Assembly (NCBI RefSeq): GCF_017874215.1 | Contig: NZ_JAGGLB010000003.1 | Coordinates: forward strand, 1-64,000 | Origin: Paenibacillus eucommiae | GTDB lineage: Bacteria; Bacillota; Bacilli; Paenibacillales; NBRC-103111 | DNA length: 64,000 nucleotides | Reading direction: 5' to 3' | Shown: in pieces, positions 42,600 to 51,605 of the stretch | How positions within the stretch are numbered: the stretch's first letter is position 1 | Layout: every line of letters starts with the position of its first letter | The notes under the pieces: model-generated | Told to the model about the DNA's origin: nothing | The model's database searches: none | Seen by the model: only the letters and a program-made list of their open reading frames with translations | Position numbers and translations under genes: made by a program

Positions 42600-42790
42600 A
42601 CTGGAAGTACTGCTAGGAGAGGAAGGTCGATGAACTATGGTGCGTTAGAGCCCATCCGTTAGTCTGGCTCCAGCGACCACGGGCACCACTGAATGTTGCT
42701 CCCTAGCGGGAAGCACTCATAGTAGATTAATCCTATTCTGGTTGTTGCACCAGCCTCCAATCTTGACAGCCGAAGAAAGGAGTGCTTGGC
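42600..42790 (+). ncRNA. IS110 left end, possible decayed bridge-RNA region
   Basis: About 190 non-coding bases precede the transposase start. In IS110-family elements the long non-coding left end encodes the bridge RNA (established for IS621). The stretch is moderately structured by eye but no loops were assigned; the inference rests on position only. Confidence 0.3.
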
Positions 42791-43922
42791 ATGGATGTAA
42801 TGTGAACGGTCGTGCGGTATGGATGTCCATAAGGACAATATTACGGCATGCATCATGACACCTGAAGGAAAGGAGATTCAAACATTCTCGACTACAACTG
42901 TTTTCCTGCTTAAGCTAGTGGATTGGATAAAGCTGCACGGATGTACATGTGGCCATGGAGAGTACGAGTGTATACTGGAAGCCAATTGTGAACTTAATCG
43001 AAGCAGAGGACACCTGAATTTTTAGTTGTCAACGCTCAGCATATGAAAGCAGTACCTGGGCGTAAAACCGATGTTAAAGATGCAGAGTGGATTTGCCAGC
43101 TCCTTCGTCCTGGATTGATTAAAGCCAGTTTCATTCCAGACCGTGATCAACGGGAGCTAAGAGAGCTCGTTCGGTATCGCAGGAGCATTATCGAAGAGCG
43201 TGCCCGGCATCAAGCTGGGCTCTGTTGTTTCAGATATTATGGGCTTTTCATCCAAAAACATGCTTCGCGCGATTGCCAGGTGGCATTGACGATCCTGAAG
43301 AACTTGCCGGCATGTCCCGACGTACGCTGAAACGGAAGAAGCCTGAACTCGAACTAGCTCTTCAAGGTTACACAAGCCCCCATCAGCGACTGCTGTTAAA
43401 AACCATTTTAGCTCACATCGATTTTCTAACGGAACAAATGGATATGCTGGATCAAAAAGTTGCGCGGCGTTTAAGTCCATACTAAGAAGACATCGAGCGA
43501 CTGGATTCAATTCCCGGCATATCGACACGCATGGCTGAACAAATCTTAGCGGAAATCGGAACAGATATTAAAAACCAGTTTCCGAGCGCGGCTCATATGT
43601 GTTCCTGGGCAGGACTTGTTCCTGGCCACAACGAAAGTGCGGGCAAAAGGAAATCAGCTAAAACCAAAAAGGGCAATATATATTTGAGATCAGGCTTAAC
43701 GGAAGTACAGCAGCGCGAAAAGGAAGGAAACGAGCAGGAATTGGAGTCGCTCATGCCATGTTGAGAATCTCCTATTACCTTCTAACTCGCAAAGAAATGT
43801 ATGTTGATCTAGGGGGAGACTACTTTGATAAGCAAAGGCAACAGTCCATTGCGCGGCATGCTTTACGCAGACTTAAAGGACTAGGCTACTCCGTTACCAT
43901 CACTGAACCCGAAGCCTCTTGA
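42791..43922 (+). mobile_element. IS110-family insertion sequence, transposase pseudogene
   Basis: Fragments in several frames spell an IS110 transposase: MDVHKDNITACIMTPEGKEI (DEDD domain, first Asp), ESTSVYWKPIVNLIEAE, AVPGRKTDVKDAEWICQLL, GGIDDPEELAGMSRRTLKRK, LDSIPGISTRMAEQILAEIG (Transposase_20 with C-terminal Ser region), GNIYLRSGL and a closing ISYYLLTRKEMYVDLGGDYF. Lesions: a frameshift at the start (42800-42818), frameshifts near 42950 and 43016, one near 43215, a TAA after RRLSPY (43483-43485) and one near 43705. No terminal inverted repeats, as usual for IS110. Inactive. Confidence 0.88.
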
Positions 43923-44071
43923 ATCTATATAAAGCTGCAATCAAAAGATATTCAGGCGCTCTCCCCTTTTAAAAAAAATGAACGAGCTGCGTCTTCTTTA
44001 GTGCTGCCTTTTTCCATACTTTGGTGCAATGAATTTTCATAGTAGTTCAACGGAATCCGCCGTGTGCTTTG

Positions 44072-44581
44072 TTAATCGTTATTCCAAACAAGCTGCCCTT
44101 TTCTTATTTTTGCAGCATATATGATTTGTCCTGTATGAAAATGGACCTCTCTAAACATTGCCATTATAAGATTCAAAGCAGTCGTCTCGTTACTCACTTG
44201 ACTGAATGTAAGGGGGGGCAGATTAAGGAAGGGTTGTGACATTAGTAACTCAGGAATGGACTTGAGATGTTCAAGATATTGTATAAGAATATCAAAAGAG
44301 GCTCTGGTCTTTGTTATCGCTTGCTCTTTAGACATTTTTAGCCCTTTTTCAAATTCCTTATCTCTATCTCTTGTGTCAGGAATATCTAAAAGAATTGTTT
44401 CAATTCGTGAGTGTACCGCACCTCTAATATGAGCAACTAAGTTAGCGATGCTGTTACTTTCTGGTGTCGGGGAAGAATTAATATCATCTTCAGACAACTG
44501 TTCAATCGCTTGGAGAGTCCATTTCTTCTCTGACCTGAACTTAACTAACATGCTTTCAATAAGCTCTAAGGCAATTTCCAT
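44072..44581 (-). CDS. DinB-like protein
   Basis: 169 residues forming a four-helix bundle: ESMLVKFRSEKKWTLQAIEQ, SIANLVAHIRGAVHSRIET (first metal His) and MFREVHFHTGQIIYAAKIRKG (HxxxH-type end of DinB/DUF1572 proteins). This superfamily includes metal-dependent thiol transferases. Substrate unknown. Upstream is a repeat copy. Confidence 0.85.
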   Translation of the reverse strand: MEIALELIESMLVKFRSEKKWTLQAIEQLSEDDINSSPTPESNSIANLVAHIRGAVHSRIETILLDIPDTRDRDKEFEKGLKMSKEQAITKTRASFDILIQYLEHLKSIPELLMSQPFLNLPPLTFSQVSNETTALNLIMAMFREVHFHTGQIIYAAKIRKGQLVWNND

Positions 44582-44670
44582 TTAACGCCCTCCTAGTAAA
44601 AGTTTCCATCTGTTTAATACTACCAAACAAACGCTCCCCGACACAATGGTCAATTAACATTACCGTTACC

Positions 44671-44699
44671 ACGCTAAACTGCCCGTTAGCTTAAATGGC
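44671..44699 (+). repeat. Intergenic repeat, left-end copy 13
   Basis: CGCTAAACTGCCCGTTAGCT then TAAATGGC, in the 391-base spacer between the DinB-like and 101-residue protein genes. The rest of the spacer has a short hydrophobic frame (44666-44860) without a ribosome site and the terminator at 44879. Confidence 0.7.
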
Positions 44700-44878
44700 T
44701 CTATAACAATACACTTCGGCAATCGGTTTATATTCTTGGTATGTATCGGCAATCGGATCATATTCTTGACATGGAGAAATGACAAGAATATAATCCAATA
44801 AATTAAAAAAGCAACCAAAATTATAAGTTTCGGATCGATCACTCTCCGTTCTGTTCCCACTGGTGCCAGTTAAGAAAA

Positions 44879-44903
44879 CAGCAGCCGGTCAATGACCGAC
44901 TGC
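44879..44903 (-). terminator. Terminator-like hairpin
   Basis: AGCAGCCGGTC/GACCGACTGCT with AAT loop, one mismatch, followed on the minus strand by GTTTTCTT. About 65 bases past the stop at 44972. Confidence 0.55.
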
Positions 44904-44971
44904 TGTCGAATGAAGCTCATAGCGGCAGCTTCATCTTATATTTCCTTGACTGCTTAATGAGAAAAGTGAAG

Positions 44972-45277
44972 TTATACATCTAGTCCTAACTTATCAATGA
45001 GAAAATCACCTTGCTCGATTTTCAATGTCTTCTTTTCAATGCTATATTCCCATCCGGTTTCAATTGCATATATTATTAAACGTTCACAGTTCTTTGGCTT
45101 ATGTGGAATGAAGTGCCAGCTGCCTTCCCATGTAAATAATACTTCGAAATATGAGGTTTTTGATGAATAAACCTTGAAATTCACGAATTTATTACTAGGG
45201 ATTTCATTAATAACGCAGTGGAATTGAGAACCATTTACCATTATCTTTTTAGTTCTTTTGCAGAATGTCTTCCCCAT
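44972..45277 (-). CDS. Hypothetical protein, 101 residues
   Basis: ATG 45277 preceded by AGGAGGGTC with good spacing. Basic start (GKTFCKRTKKIMVNGSQFHC), then strands with aromatic residues (FEVLFTWEGSWHFIPHKPKN) and an acidic end. Soluble, no family recognised, probably an alpha/beta fold. Single gene. Confidence 0.65.
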   Translation of the reverse strand: MGKTFCKRTKKIMVNGSQFHCVINEIPSNKFVNFKVYSSKTSYFEVLFTWEGSWHFIPHKPKNCERLIIYAIETGWEYSIEKKTLKIEQGDFLIDKLGLDV

Positions 45278-45368
45278 TAATATGACCCTCCTGAATACGA
45301 CATTTTTCAAACATGACGAGTCATACTGTTACTTTGAAAGTATAGCACACATGGGAACTGCCCTGCAC

Positions 45369-45443
45369 TTAATGAATAGGCAGCCGATCGAATGGCCGGC
45401 CGCCGCTATGTCATGATTAAGCTATCGTTCCAGTTAGTTTAAT
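45369..45443 (+). repeat. Intergenic repeat, diverged copy 14
   Basis: GGCAGCCGATCGAATGGCCG and TTAAGCTATCGTTCCAGTTA represent the centre and right end of the repeat. The left core is not clear. Confidence 0.5.
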
Positions 45444-45489
45444 TGGTAATCAGCCATTTCCTACTCTTAACTGATTCCTAACTGAAACA

Positions 45490-46224
45490 TTAATTAAATG
45501 CTATTTCCTTAAAAATATCAGCTACCGCATCCACAGTGCTATTCCAGAGTTTCTCGCCTAGTACCTCTGTTGCCTGAGTTGGGTCGCCAATAACACCCGT
45601 TTTAGAGTATTTATAAAAATCAAGATTAGGGTCTTCCCAATCTGGCTCATCACTGTAAGGGTTGTATATTTTGTCCTCCCTTACAGTTTCTTTCCGCTTA
45701 AACATTGCCAGCGACGTAGTAAAACTATCCGCATGTCCTCCAGGTAAATTTGGGTCTCCATATTTGCACCAGACATCGTAAAATGGATAGTGCGGAATAT
45801 AAGTGACTGAAACCCCATTAAAATCGCTATTAAATTTTTCTGCTACATGGTCCAAATGATGGCCCCCGCAACCTCGAAAAATCACAATTTTCTTGAATCC
45901 TTGCTGAGCAAGTGACTTTAGTACAGAATAAATCAAACCTTCATATAAATCCTGTGGAATATCTATAAAGCCATATCCGTAATTTCTGTGTTCTGGTGTT
46001 GGACCAAACGGTAACGTGGGAACAACCAGATATTTCGCACCATATTTTTCGTATGCTCTTTCTGAGGCAGAGATTGATAATTCAGATGCAAGCCAGGTGT
46101 CGAAATCAACACTTGTGTGTGGACCTTGTTGTTCGGTACATCCAGTAGGAAGAACTGCCATGTAACCTTCTTCAACCATTGCTTTTATTTCTAAATATGT
46201 AAGTTTACCATACTCAAAAGTCAT
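45490..46224 (-). CDS. Creatininase-family amidohydrolase
   Basis: 244 residues. Metal ligands typical of the family are visible: Glu in LPTGCTEQQGPHTSVDFDTW (E, H and D), His and Glu in GPTPEHRNYGYG, and GGHADSFTTSLA. RGCGGHHLDHVAEKF follows the central strand. The family hydrolyses cyclic amides or acts in peptide-cofactor maturation (MftE). No partner genes nearby; substrate open. Confidence 0.9.
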   Translation of the reverse strand: MTFEYGKLTYLEIKAMVEEGYMAVLPTGCTEQQGPHTSVDFDTWLASELSISASERAYEKYGAKYLVVPTLPFGPTPEHRNYGYGFIDIPQDLYEGLIYSVLKSLAQQGFKKIVIFRGCGGHHLDHVAEKFNSDFNGVSVTYIPHYPFYDVWCKYGDPNLPGGHADSFTTSLAMFKRKETVREDKIYNPYSDEPDWEDPNLDFYKYSKTGVIGDPTQATEVLGEKLWNSTVDAVADIFKEIAFN

Positions 46225-46279
46225 CTACATTCCCCCATAATATCAGTACACTATACCATAATTATACAATTACAACCAC

Positions 46280-46303
46280 AACTAAACTGCCCGTTCGTTT
46301 AAC
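46280..46303 (+). repeat. Intergenic repeat, left-end copy 15
   Basis: ACTAAACTGCCCGTTCGTTT, 16 bases beyond the stop of the GNAT gene at 46319. Confidence 0.6.
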
Positions 46304-46318
46304 GGTAAATTCCTTGTT

Positions 46319-46828
46319 TCATTTTGTTTTTATTAAAAAAAGTGACAAGTCATCATCAACACAAACTTGACTTCCAGGTTCAACAGGCAAGTTATTGTAC
46401 ATTATTCCTCTCCCATCGGGGATAAAACCACGCTTCATGTACAGTCTTTGTGCAGTTCCATAGTTAGCATAAAGTCCAAATCCAATACCAATAGTATTTG
46501 ACATAGCGAAAGCATCTTCTTCAAGAGCCTCAATTAATACACTTCCTATCCCACGTTTCCTGAATGGCGGGATGATGTCAAAGTTTTGAATTTCAGGTAT
46601 GTCGTTTTCAGAAAAGTAAGGATATTGCGATTTATATACTACATGTCCCCATCCTACAAACTCATTCTCATAAAACACTAAGAGTGTAACTCTTTCTTTA
46701 TTTTTGTTTTCTTCCCAACAACTCTTTACATAATCAAGAGGTTTGCTTATGTCATTACCAGATAACCCCTTATGTATAATATCAATATCGCTCTGTGTCA
46801 TTCGACGGATTTGTAAAGGTACACTCAT
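46319..46828 (-). CDS. GNAT-family N-acetyltransferase
   Basis: ATG 46828 after GGGAGG. 169 residues: MTQSDIDIIHKGL, VGWGHVVYKSQYPYFSENDI, CoA loop FRKRGIGSVLIEALEEDAF and a closing LYANYGTAQRLYMKRGFIPDG. Substrate unknown. Single gene. Confidence 0.9.
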   Translation of the reverse strand: MSVPLQIRRMTQSDIDIIHKGLSGNDISKPLDYVKSCWEENKNKERVTLLVFYENEFVGWGHVVYKSQYPYFSENDIPEIQNFDIIPPFRKRGIGSVLIEALEEDAFAMSNTIGIGFGLYANYGTAQRLYMKRGFIPDGRGIMYNNLPVEPGSQVCVDDDLSLFLIKTK

Positions 46829-46912
46829 AGTGTATTTTCCTCCCAAGTAATTAGATGAATCCATTAATATAGTAACATACTAGTTAGGACTAAACTGGTA
46901 AAGAACAAATAT

Positions 46913-46940
46913 TGTTGAACTATCCTGCCCATCAATTTAC
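46913..46940 (+). repeat. Intergenic repeat, left-end copy 16
   Basis: GTTGAACTATCCTGCCCATC then AATTTAC: the left end with a changed core. Confidence 0.45.
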
Positions 46941-47003
46941 TGATTTCTGCAGCTCTGGATCATACACCTCACATGACTGCGCCATTCCTAGTGAATAATT
47001 TGT

Positions 47004-47081
47004 ATGTATAATGAACTTGACAAAGGATCTAGTTTTGATTACATTATGTATAGTTTAGTTTACATTTTATGAATTATACAT
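47004..47081 (+). promoter_or_regulatory. Promoter flanked by inverted 9-mers
   Basis: TTGACA (47017-47022) and TACATT (47040-47045), 17-base spacing. ATGTATAAT at 47004-47012 and its exact complement ATTATACAT at 47073-47081 flank it; TTATGTATA at 47044-47052 is a further near match. Likely operators of the XRE regulator encoded at 47546. Confidence 0.6.
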
Positions 47082-47097
47082 TAATTAGGAGGTCAAT

Positions 47098-47544
47098 ATG
47101 TCCTATCAAGAGAAAAAAGTTTATGTTTCCATCATCAGCAGTATACTCATCTTCACCCTCTACACTTTATACGCGATAAAAAATGCCGAGGAAGGCAGCA
47201 TCACTTCGGCCAGCGACTTCAGTTTTTGGGGTTCCTTCATTCTCGTGCTGCTCCCGGTGTCGATTGTAGCTAAGGTTATCATTCATATTGTGTTTGTCAT
47301 CTTCAATAAGATCGCCACGAATGAAGATGAGCCTTCTTTTGAAGATGAGTTTGATAAGATCATCGAGTTGAAGGCAGACCGGATTTCGCTTTATGTGTTT
47401 TTCTTCGGGTTTATATTATCCATGGTTCCGCTCGTTACAGATATTCCAACTTACTTAACGTTTCTTGTGTTGATCTGCTTCGGTTTTTTATCCGATCTAC
47501 TGGGACGTATCGCTCAATTATACTTTTATAAAAAAGGAGTTTAA
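47098..47544 (+). CDS. Hypothetical membrane protein, 148 residues
   Basis: AGGAGGTC upstream of the ATG. Four membrane segments: VSIISSILIFTLYTLYAI, FILVLLPVSIVAKVIIHIV, LYVFFFGFILSMVPLV and YLTFLVLICFGFLSDLLG, with an acidic loop (NEDEPSFEDEFDKI). Ends 1 base before the XRE gene, so it is translationally linked. This membrane-protein-plus-HTH pair recurs in Firmicutes; function unknown. Confidence 0.8.
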   Translation: MSYQEKKVYVSIISSILIFTLYTLYAIKNAEEGSITSASDFSFWGSFILVLLPVSIVAKVIIHIVFVIFNKIATNEDEPSFEDEFDKIIELKADRISLYVFFFGFILSMVPLVTDIPTYLTFLVLICFGFLSDLLGRIAQLYFYKKGV

Positions 47545-47545
47545 C

Positions 47546-47764
47546 ATGGGAAAGGATTCGATTAGCAATCATATACGGAATCTTCGCTTTCATCATGATG
47601 AGATGACCCAGCAGCAATTAGCAGATAAGGCCGGGGTCACCAGACAAACGATTGTTGCTATCGAGAAGGGGAATTATTCACCTTCATTGGAGTTGGCTTT
47701 TCGCATCGCGCGTGTTTTCGGAAAGTCTATTGAAGAGGTCTTTCAATATGATGATAAGCAATAA
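47546..47764 (+). CDS. XRE-family transcriptional regulator
   Basis: 72 residues. Helix-turn-helix MTQQQLADKAGVTRQTIVAI then EKGNYSPSLELAFRIARVFG, ending SIEEVFQYDD, as in small regulators paired with membrane proteins. AAAAAGGAG before the ATG. Second such module in the window (other at 40057-40687). Confidence 0.92.
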   Translation: MGKDSISNHIRNLRFHHDEMTQQQLADKAGVTRQTIVAIEKGNYSPSLELAFRIARVFGKSIEEVFQYDDKQ

Positions 47765-47836
47765 ACGTGGATAGCCTCTTAATTCGCACGTCCCGCAAAC
47801 ATCCGCCAAGGGTAGGTATTATTTAGGAGGTTAATT

Positions 47837-48535
47837 ATGTTGAGGAAGAGTACAAATTCAGGTAGAAGGTCTGCAGTAATTACTGGGGTGTTATTAATAG
47901 CCGGGTTGGTTACAGGTATATTTAGTGTTGTTCCGGTTATAGATGGAGCAGACTACCTTGTCAAGGCCTCTACAAATGAAAATCAAGTACTAATAGGAGC
48001 GTTTTTCCAGTTGTTAATGGTTATTGCTTATGTTGGTATTCCAATTTTGATGTATCCGATTCTAAGTAAGTATAATAAAGGTTTAGCTCTTGGATCTGTT
48101 GCTTTCGGCATCATTGCGGGTGTGTTCATTATTATAGGTGTAATCATTCTTCTGTTGCTATTGACATTGAGTCACGATTTTGCAAAAGTTGGAACTTTGA
48201 ATGTATCGTATTTTCAGGACCTGGGTGAATTGTTACGGGAAGGCCGTGATTTGGTGAACCATGTGGCAACGACACTGGCATTTGTTGTGGCTATGTTCTT
48301 ATTTAACTGCATATTTTACCAAATAAAATTAGTTCCACGTTGGTTGTCAGTTTTGGGTCTTATTGGGTCTACTTTGTCCATACTCGCAAGCTTATTATTT
48401 ATGATTCGCTTTATCGGCTTGGATGCAACCTATATGATGTTGAACATTCCAATAGCCTTTCAACAATTGGTTTTGGCTATATGGCTAATCATTAAAGGAT
48501 TCAACCGGGCGGAACAGGATTCTATTTCCAATTAA
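47837..48535 (+). CDS. DUF4386-family membrane protein
   Basis: 232 residues, six membrane segments, TAGG AGG-type ribosome site. AVITGVLLIAGLVTGIFSVV at the start, EGRDLVNHVATTLAFVVAMF in the middle and PRWLSVLGLIGSTLSILASL toward the end fit DUF4386. Function unknown. Possibly cotranscribed with the XRE module and the following methyltransferase. Confidence 0.85.
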   Translation: MLRKSTNSGRRSAVITGVLLIAGLVTGIFSVVPVIDGADYLVKASTNENQVLIGAFFQLLMVIAYVGIPILMYPILSKYNKGLALGSVAFGIIAGVFIIIGVIILLLLLTLSHDFAKVGTLNVSYFQDLGELLREGRDLVNHVATTLAFVVAMFLFNCIFYQIKLVPRWLSVLGLIGSTLSILASLLFMIRFIGLDATYMMLNIPIAFQQLVLAIWLIIKGFNRAEQDSISN

Positions 48536-48567
48536 GATGAATGCACTAGAAAAGAGGTGTAACTGAA

Positions 48568-49191
48568 ATGAATAAATCAGAAAAATATTGGGACAAAACA
48601 GCAAGTAAATATGATCAATTAGAGATGAGGGATGGAAAGACTTACATCCAGATAATAAAAAGAACGAAAACGCATCTCAAAATAAGCGACTTTGTTTTGG
48701 ATTACGGCTGTGGGACTGGATTGATATCAAATGAAATTGCAGAATATGTGAAAGGGATTCATGCTATTGATATATCTTCTAAAATGATCGGAATTGCTGA
48801 AAAAAAGGCGGAAGAACGAAACATAGCAAATATAAACTATTCTCATTCGACCATTTTTGATGAAAGGTATAAGAAAGGCTCATTTGATGTCATCCTGGTC
48901 TTTCATGTCCTGCATTTGTTGGAAGATGTACATATCGTTCTACAAAGAATTAATGAACTGTTGAAGCCAGGAGGATTATTGATTTCTGCAACACCATGCG
49001 TGGGAGAAAAAATATTTCTAAGAAACTTGTTATACTTTGCAGGTAGAGTTGGTTTAGTGCCGAATATAAGATCATTTAAAATACGCAATTTAGTCGATAC
49101 AATTGAGGAAGGGAATTTTTCAATTGTCGAATCGGATTGCTTGAAGAAAAGTACTCAGGAATATTTCATTGTTGCTAGGAAGACTCACTGA
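48568..49191 (+). CDS. Class I SAM-dependent methyltransferase
   Basis: 207 residues. YWDKTASKYDQLEM start, motif I VLDYGCGTGLISNEIAE, IHAIDISSKMIGIAEKKAEE, then FDVILVFHVLHLLEDVH and LLKPGGLLISATPC: Methyltransf_11 type. AAAGAGGTG ribosome site. 32 bases after the DUF4386 gene. Substrate unknown. Confidence 0.9.
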   Translation: MNKSEKYWDKTASKYDQLEMRDGKTYIQIIKRTKTHLKISDFVLDYGCGTGLISNEIAEYVKGIHAIDISSKMIGIAEKKAEERNIANINYSHSTIFDERYKKGSFDVILVFHVLHLLEDVHIVLQRINELLKPGGLLISATPCVGEKIFLRNLLYFAGRVGLVPNIRSFKIRNLVDTIEEGNFSIVESDCLKKSTQEYFIVARKTH

Positions 49192-49198
49192 ATCACCG

Positions 49199-49687
49199 TT
49201 ATTGTTCGTCCGCGCTGGGGCCGTACATCCCTGGAACGGATATTCCGAGCAGTCGGAGATAGACCGTCAACTGTCCCCGATGATGATAAACATGATTGAA
49301 CATCAGCGTGCGCGCCATGTCGATCCGGGGCGCTTCCAGGACGGTCTCCCCCTTACTGACGAGTTTCCAGTTATCCCTTAGTCCGTCTTCCCCCCACTCC
49401 CGAAGCTTGCTCTCGGCGAGAGACACGCTCCATTCCAGCGCTTTGAGCAATTCTTGGCGAGTGGTTGGCTCTGGCAGCGGAACGACTGGAACTTCGCTGA
49501 CCGCCTCGTCCAGCAACAGAGCCAGCCCTCCGGGCACTCCCGCTGCGTGTAGGGCGAGCTGTCCTAAAGACATCGATCTCGGGTGCGGTCTCCAAAAGAA
49601 TTTGTCTTCCGGGATCCTTTCGAGAAGCGACCGCATCGATTCGGCTTCCCTTTTCAATTCGCCGATCCAATCCTCAATAACATTCAT
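49199..49687 (-). CDS. DinB-family protein
   Basis: 162 residues. DWIGELKREAESMRSLLERI, FWRPHPRSMSLGQLALHAAG (first His) and TLMFNHVYHHRGQLTVYLRL (HxxxHH end) give a full DinB metal site. Distinctly GC-rich with Arg/Leu/Ala-rich codon use compared with its neighbours, suggesting recent transfer. Convergent with the methyltransferase, 7 bases apart. Confidence 0.9.
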   Translation of the reverse strand: MNVIEDWIGELKREAESMRSLLERIPEDKFFWRPHPRSMSLGQLALHAAGVPGGLALLLDEAVSEVPVVPLPEPTTRQELLKALEWSVSLAESKLREWGEDGLRDNWKLVSKGETVLEAPRIDMARTLMFNHVYHHRGQLTVYLRLLGISVPGMYGPSADEQ

Positions 49688-49873
49688 GGTGATCTCCTCC
49701 TCTGGCCAAGGCCGTTTATCACCTTAATCCTATCACGTCATGCACGCGAACGTTTCTTACGGATTGCGGAAATCGAGAAAGTTGTTGTTCGAGGAGTAAG
49801 CTCTTAAATACGTTCAACCTATTTGTTCTCGACATGTTCCCTTCGATTATAAAAAGCGAGATAAAAATCGTGA

Positions 49874-50053
49874 CTATGCACTTTGGCTTGGTTTTTTGCG
49901 TATACTCGTTAGCTCAAAAGCCTCTTTAGGAATCCCCAGTTCTATGGCTTTCTTCTTTTTTATCACCATGGCCTGCTGTAAGCTAGTGGCTTGAAATTCA
50001 ATTGTGTTACCAGATGTATCCTCGAATGCATAGTAGCTCTTTTTATTTGACAT
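49874..50053 (-). CDS. Hypothetical small protein, 59 residues
   Basis: ATG 50053 preceded by GAGAGGCG. The product, SNKKSYYAFEDTSGNTIEFQ then ATSLQQAMVIKKKKAIELGI, is lysine-rich, soluble and of mixed strand and helix. It resembles small Paenibacillus hypothetical proteins in style, but no family can be given. Confidence 0.55.
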   Translation of the reverse strand: MSNKKSYYAFEDTSGNTIEFQATSLQQAMVIKKKKAIELGIPKEAFELTSIRKKPSQSA

Positions 50054-50192
50054 TAACTAAGCGCCTCTCAATCTTTTCATATGATTTTTGCACGGCAATG
50101 CTCGCAGTTCATTAAATCATTATATCCACGCATCCTGTTTATAAACACGAATTGGGAATTATTGAGAGGTGTACTACAGAGTTTGTACAAAA

Positions 50193-50930
50193 TCAGCCTT
50201 TCAGTAATCTCTCTGCAAAATTATCTTTAAAATCAGCAACTCGTTTAGATATTCCTGTAGCAATTTCAAGCATAAATAAAAGTACCTCAGTGGGTGCTAA
50301 AGTAATATCCTGATTTATTTTCTCATTATCTAGAATCCATTCTACTGCCTTGGTTTGTGGTAAGCCTGAAGACAGATGTAAGATTTCATTGAAATTGCGT
50401 GGATAGTTGTCGATTATTATATATCGCTCAATTCGCAAAGCCACACATAACGGCTTTAACACCCATCCTTTTAATCGTCCATCCACTAAATTTTCTACTG
50501 GCTCCTGTGCAGTTATGTAATGACGAATACTCATTATAACTTCGGAAATTATATTTTCAAATAAAGGAATGAATTCTTCTTTGGAAGGTTTTGTGCCAAA
50601 GTCTTCACCATATAACACTTTTGACTCAAAGTATTTAATTGGAGTAACAAAGGCTCTACCAAACCCTTGACGAGTATATTCATCCAGCGTCAGACATTGG
50701 AGATTTAATTCAAATTTGCTATATAAAGAAGGAAGATTTCGAACGATCTTACCTGTTGCAATTAATTCCCATGATGATAAATTTTCAAATAAACAATAAA
50801 CATCCATATCAGAATCTTCTGTATTGTCTCCACGCACATAACTACCACACAAAGTGATGGACTTTATGTTATTGCCAAAAGTCGCCGTCATTTGATTAAC
50901 AAATTGAGTAAGTAATTTTTCGGCGTCCAA
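50193..50930 (-). CDS. Nucleotidyltransferase (aminoglycoside-adenylyltransferase-like)
   Basis: 245 residues. Polymerase-beta fold motif ITLCGSYVRGDNTEDSDMDV (GS-x3-GD-x4-SDxD) at residues 25-44, followed by a helical C-terminal half (VLKPLCVALRIERYIIIDNY). Could modify an aminoglycoside or act on another nucleotide acceptor. The 213-residue gene lies 33 bases upstream on the same strand. Drug specificity cannot be concluded. Confidence 0.8.
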   Translation of the reverse strand: MDAEKLLTQFVNQMTATFGNNIKSITLCGSYVRGDNTEDSDMDVYCLFENLSSWELIATGKIVRNLPSLYSKFELNLQCLTLDEYTRQGFGRAFVTPIKYFESKVLYGEDFGTKPSKEEFIPLFENIISEVIMSIRHYITAQEPVENLVDGRLKGWVLKPLCVALRIERYIIIDNYPRNFNEILHLSSGLPQTKAVEWILDNEKINQDITLAPTEVLLFMLEIATGISKRVADFKDNFAERLLKG

Positions 50931-50963
50931 ATAATCCCTCCTTATTCTTCCATCGCCGTATTT

Positions 50964-51605
50964 TCAATTTTGTTCTCTTTTATTATTATTCCAGCGATTT
51001 GTAATTTTTGAGACTAACTTCTTTTTTTGGGGTTGGAGATAAATATCTTGGAGTGAAATAATGGAATGCCACGAATAACAATCACTGTCCCCAAATAAAC
51101 AGTCATCATATATTAGACTAATAAGTAATTCCTGACTATATTCATCATTAAGGTTGATCATATTAGAAACCTCATTATATATATCCATTTCATAATATAA
51201 AATATGGTCCGCTGCTCTTTCAATGGTTATTTGTCCTGTTAAGCTAGAAAACCAAGCATAGAATGATTTCCTGCTTTCCGCAAACCCTTCTACTCCTTGA
51301 TTATCTGGTTTAAATAATTTTTGGAATAGTTTTTGCTCAGTTTCTAAAATCCCATTATGATCAACCAAAAAGCTCTGTGATATCCGTCGAGTCATTTCTG
51401 CCCATATATTTTTGTAAGCATCACAAAAAAGCTGCTCTTCAAGAAGCCCCCAATGAGAAATATCGAAAGATGGGAATTTACTGTTTTTTTGCTTATTGCT
51501 GAGAAATGCATTCTGGATATAGACCAAGTAGTTTAGTGAGTATGGAGCATTAGACTTTATTGTAAAGTTGTTCAATTTAAAACGTGCCCCCTTTTTTATT
51601 TCCAT
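50964..51605 (-). CDS. Hypothetical protein upstream of the nucleotidyltransferase
   Basis: 213 residues, mostly helical, no signal peptide. Aromatic-rich (HWGLLEEQLFCDAYKNIWAE, SFYAWFSSLTG) with a basic C terminus (SKITNRWNNNKREQN). No motif recognised; the HEPN RxxxxH pattern was looked for and not found. Probably cotranscribed with the nucleotidyltransferase gene. Confidence 0.6.
   Translation of the reverse strand: MEIKKGARFKLNNFTIKSNAPYSLNYLVYIQNAFLSNKQKNSKFPSFDISHWGLLEEQLFCDAYKNIWAEMTRRISQSFLVDHNGILETEQKLFQKLFKPDNQGVEGFAESRKSFYAWFSSLTGQITIERAADHILYYEMDIYNEVSNMINLNDEYSQELLISLIYDDCLFGDSDCYSWHSIISLQDIYLQPQKKKLVSKITNRWNNNKREQN

Noticed and set aside
44666..44860. Hydrophobic 64-codon minus-strand frame
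   Set aside because: No ribosome site, and its C terminus runs through a repeat copy. A second frame here shows an internal EYDPIADTYQEYKPIAE-like duplication, but no gene can be supported.
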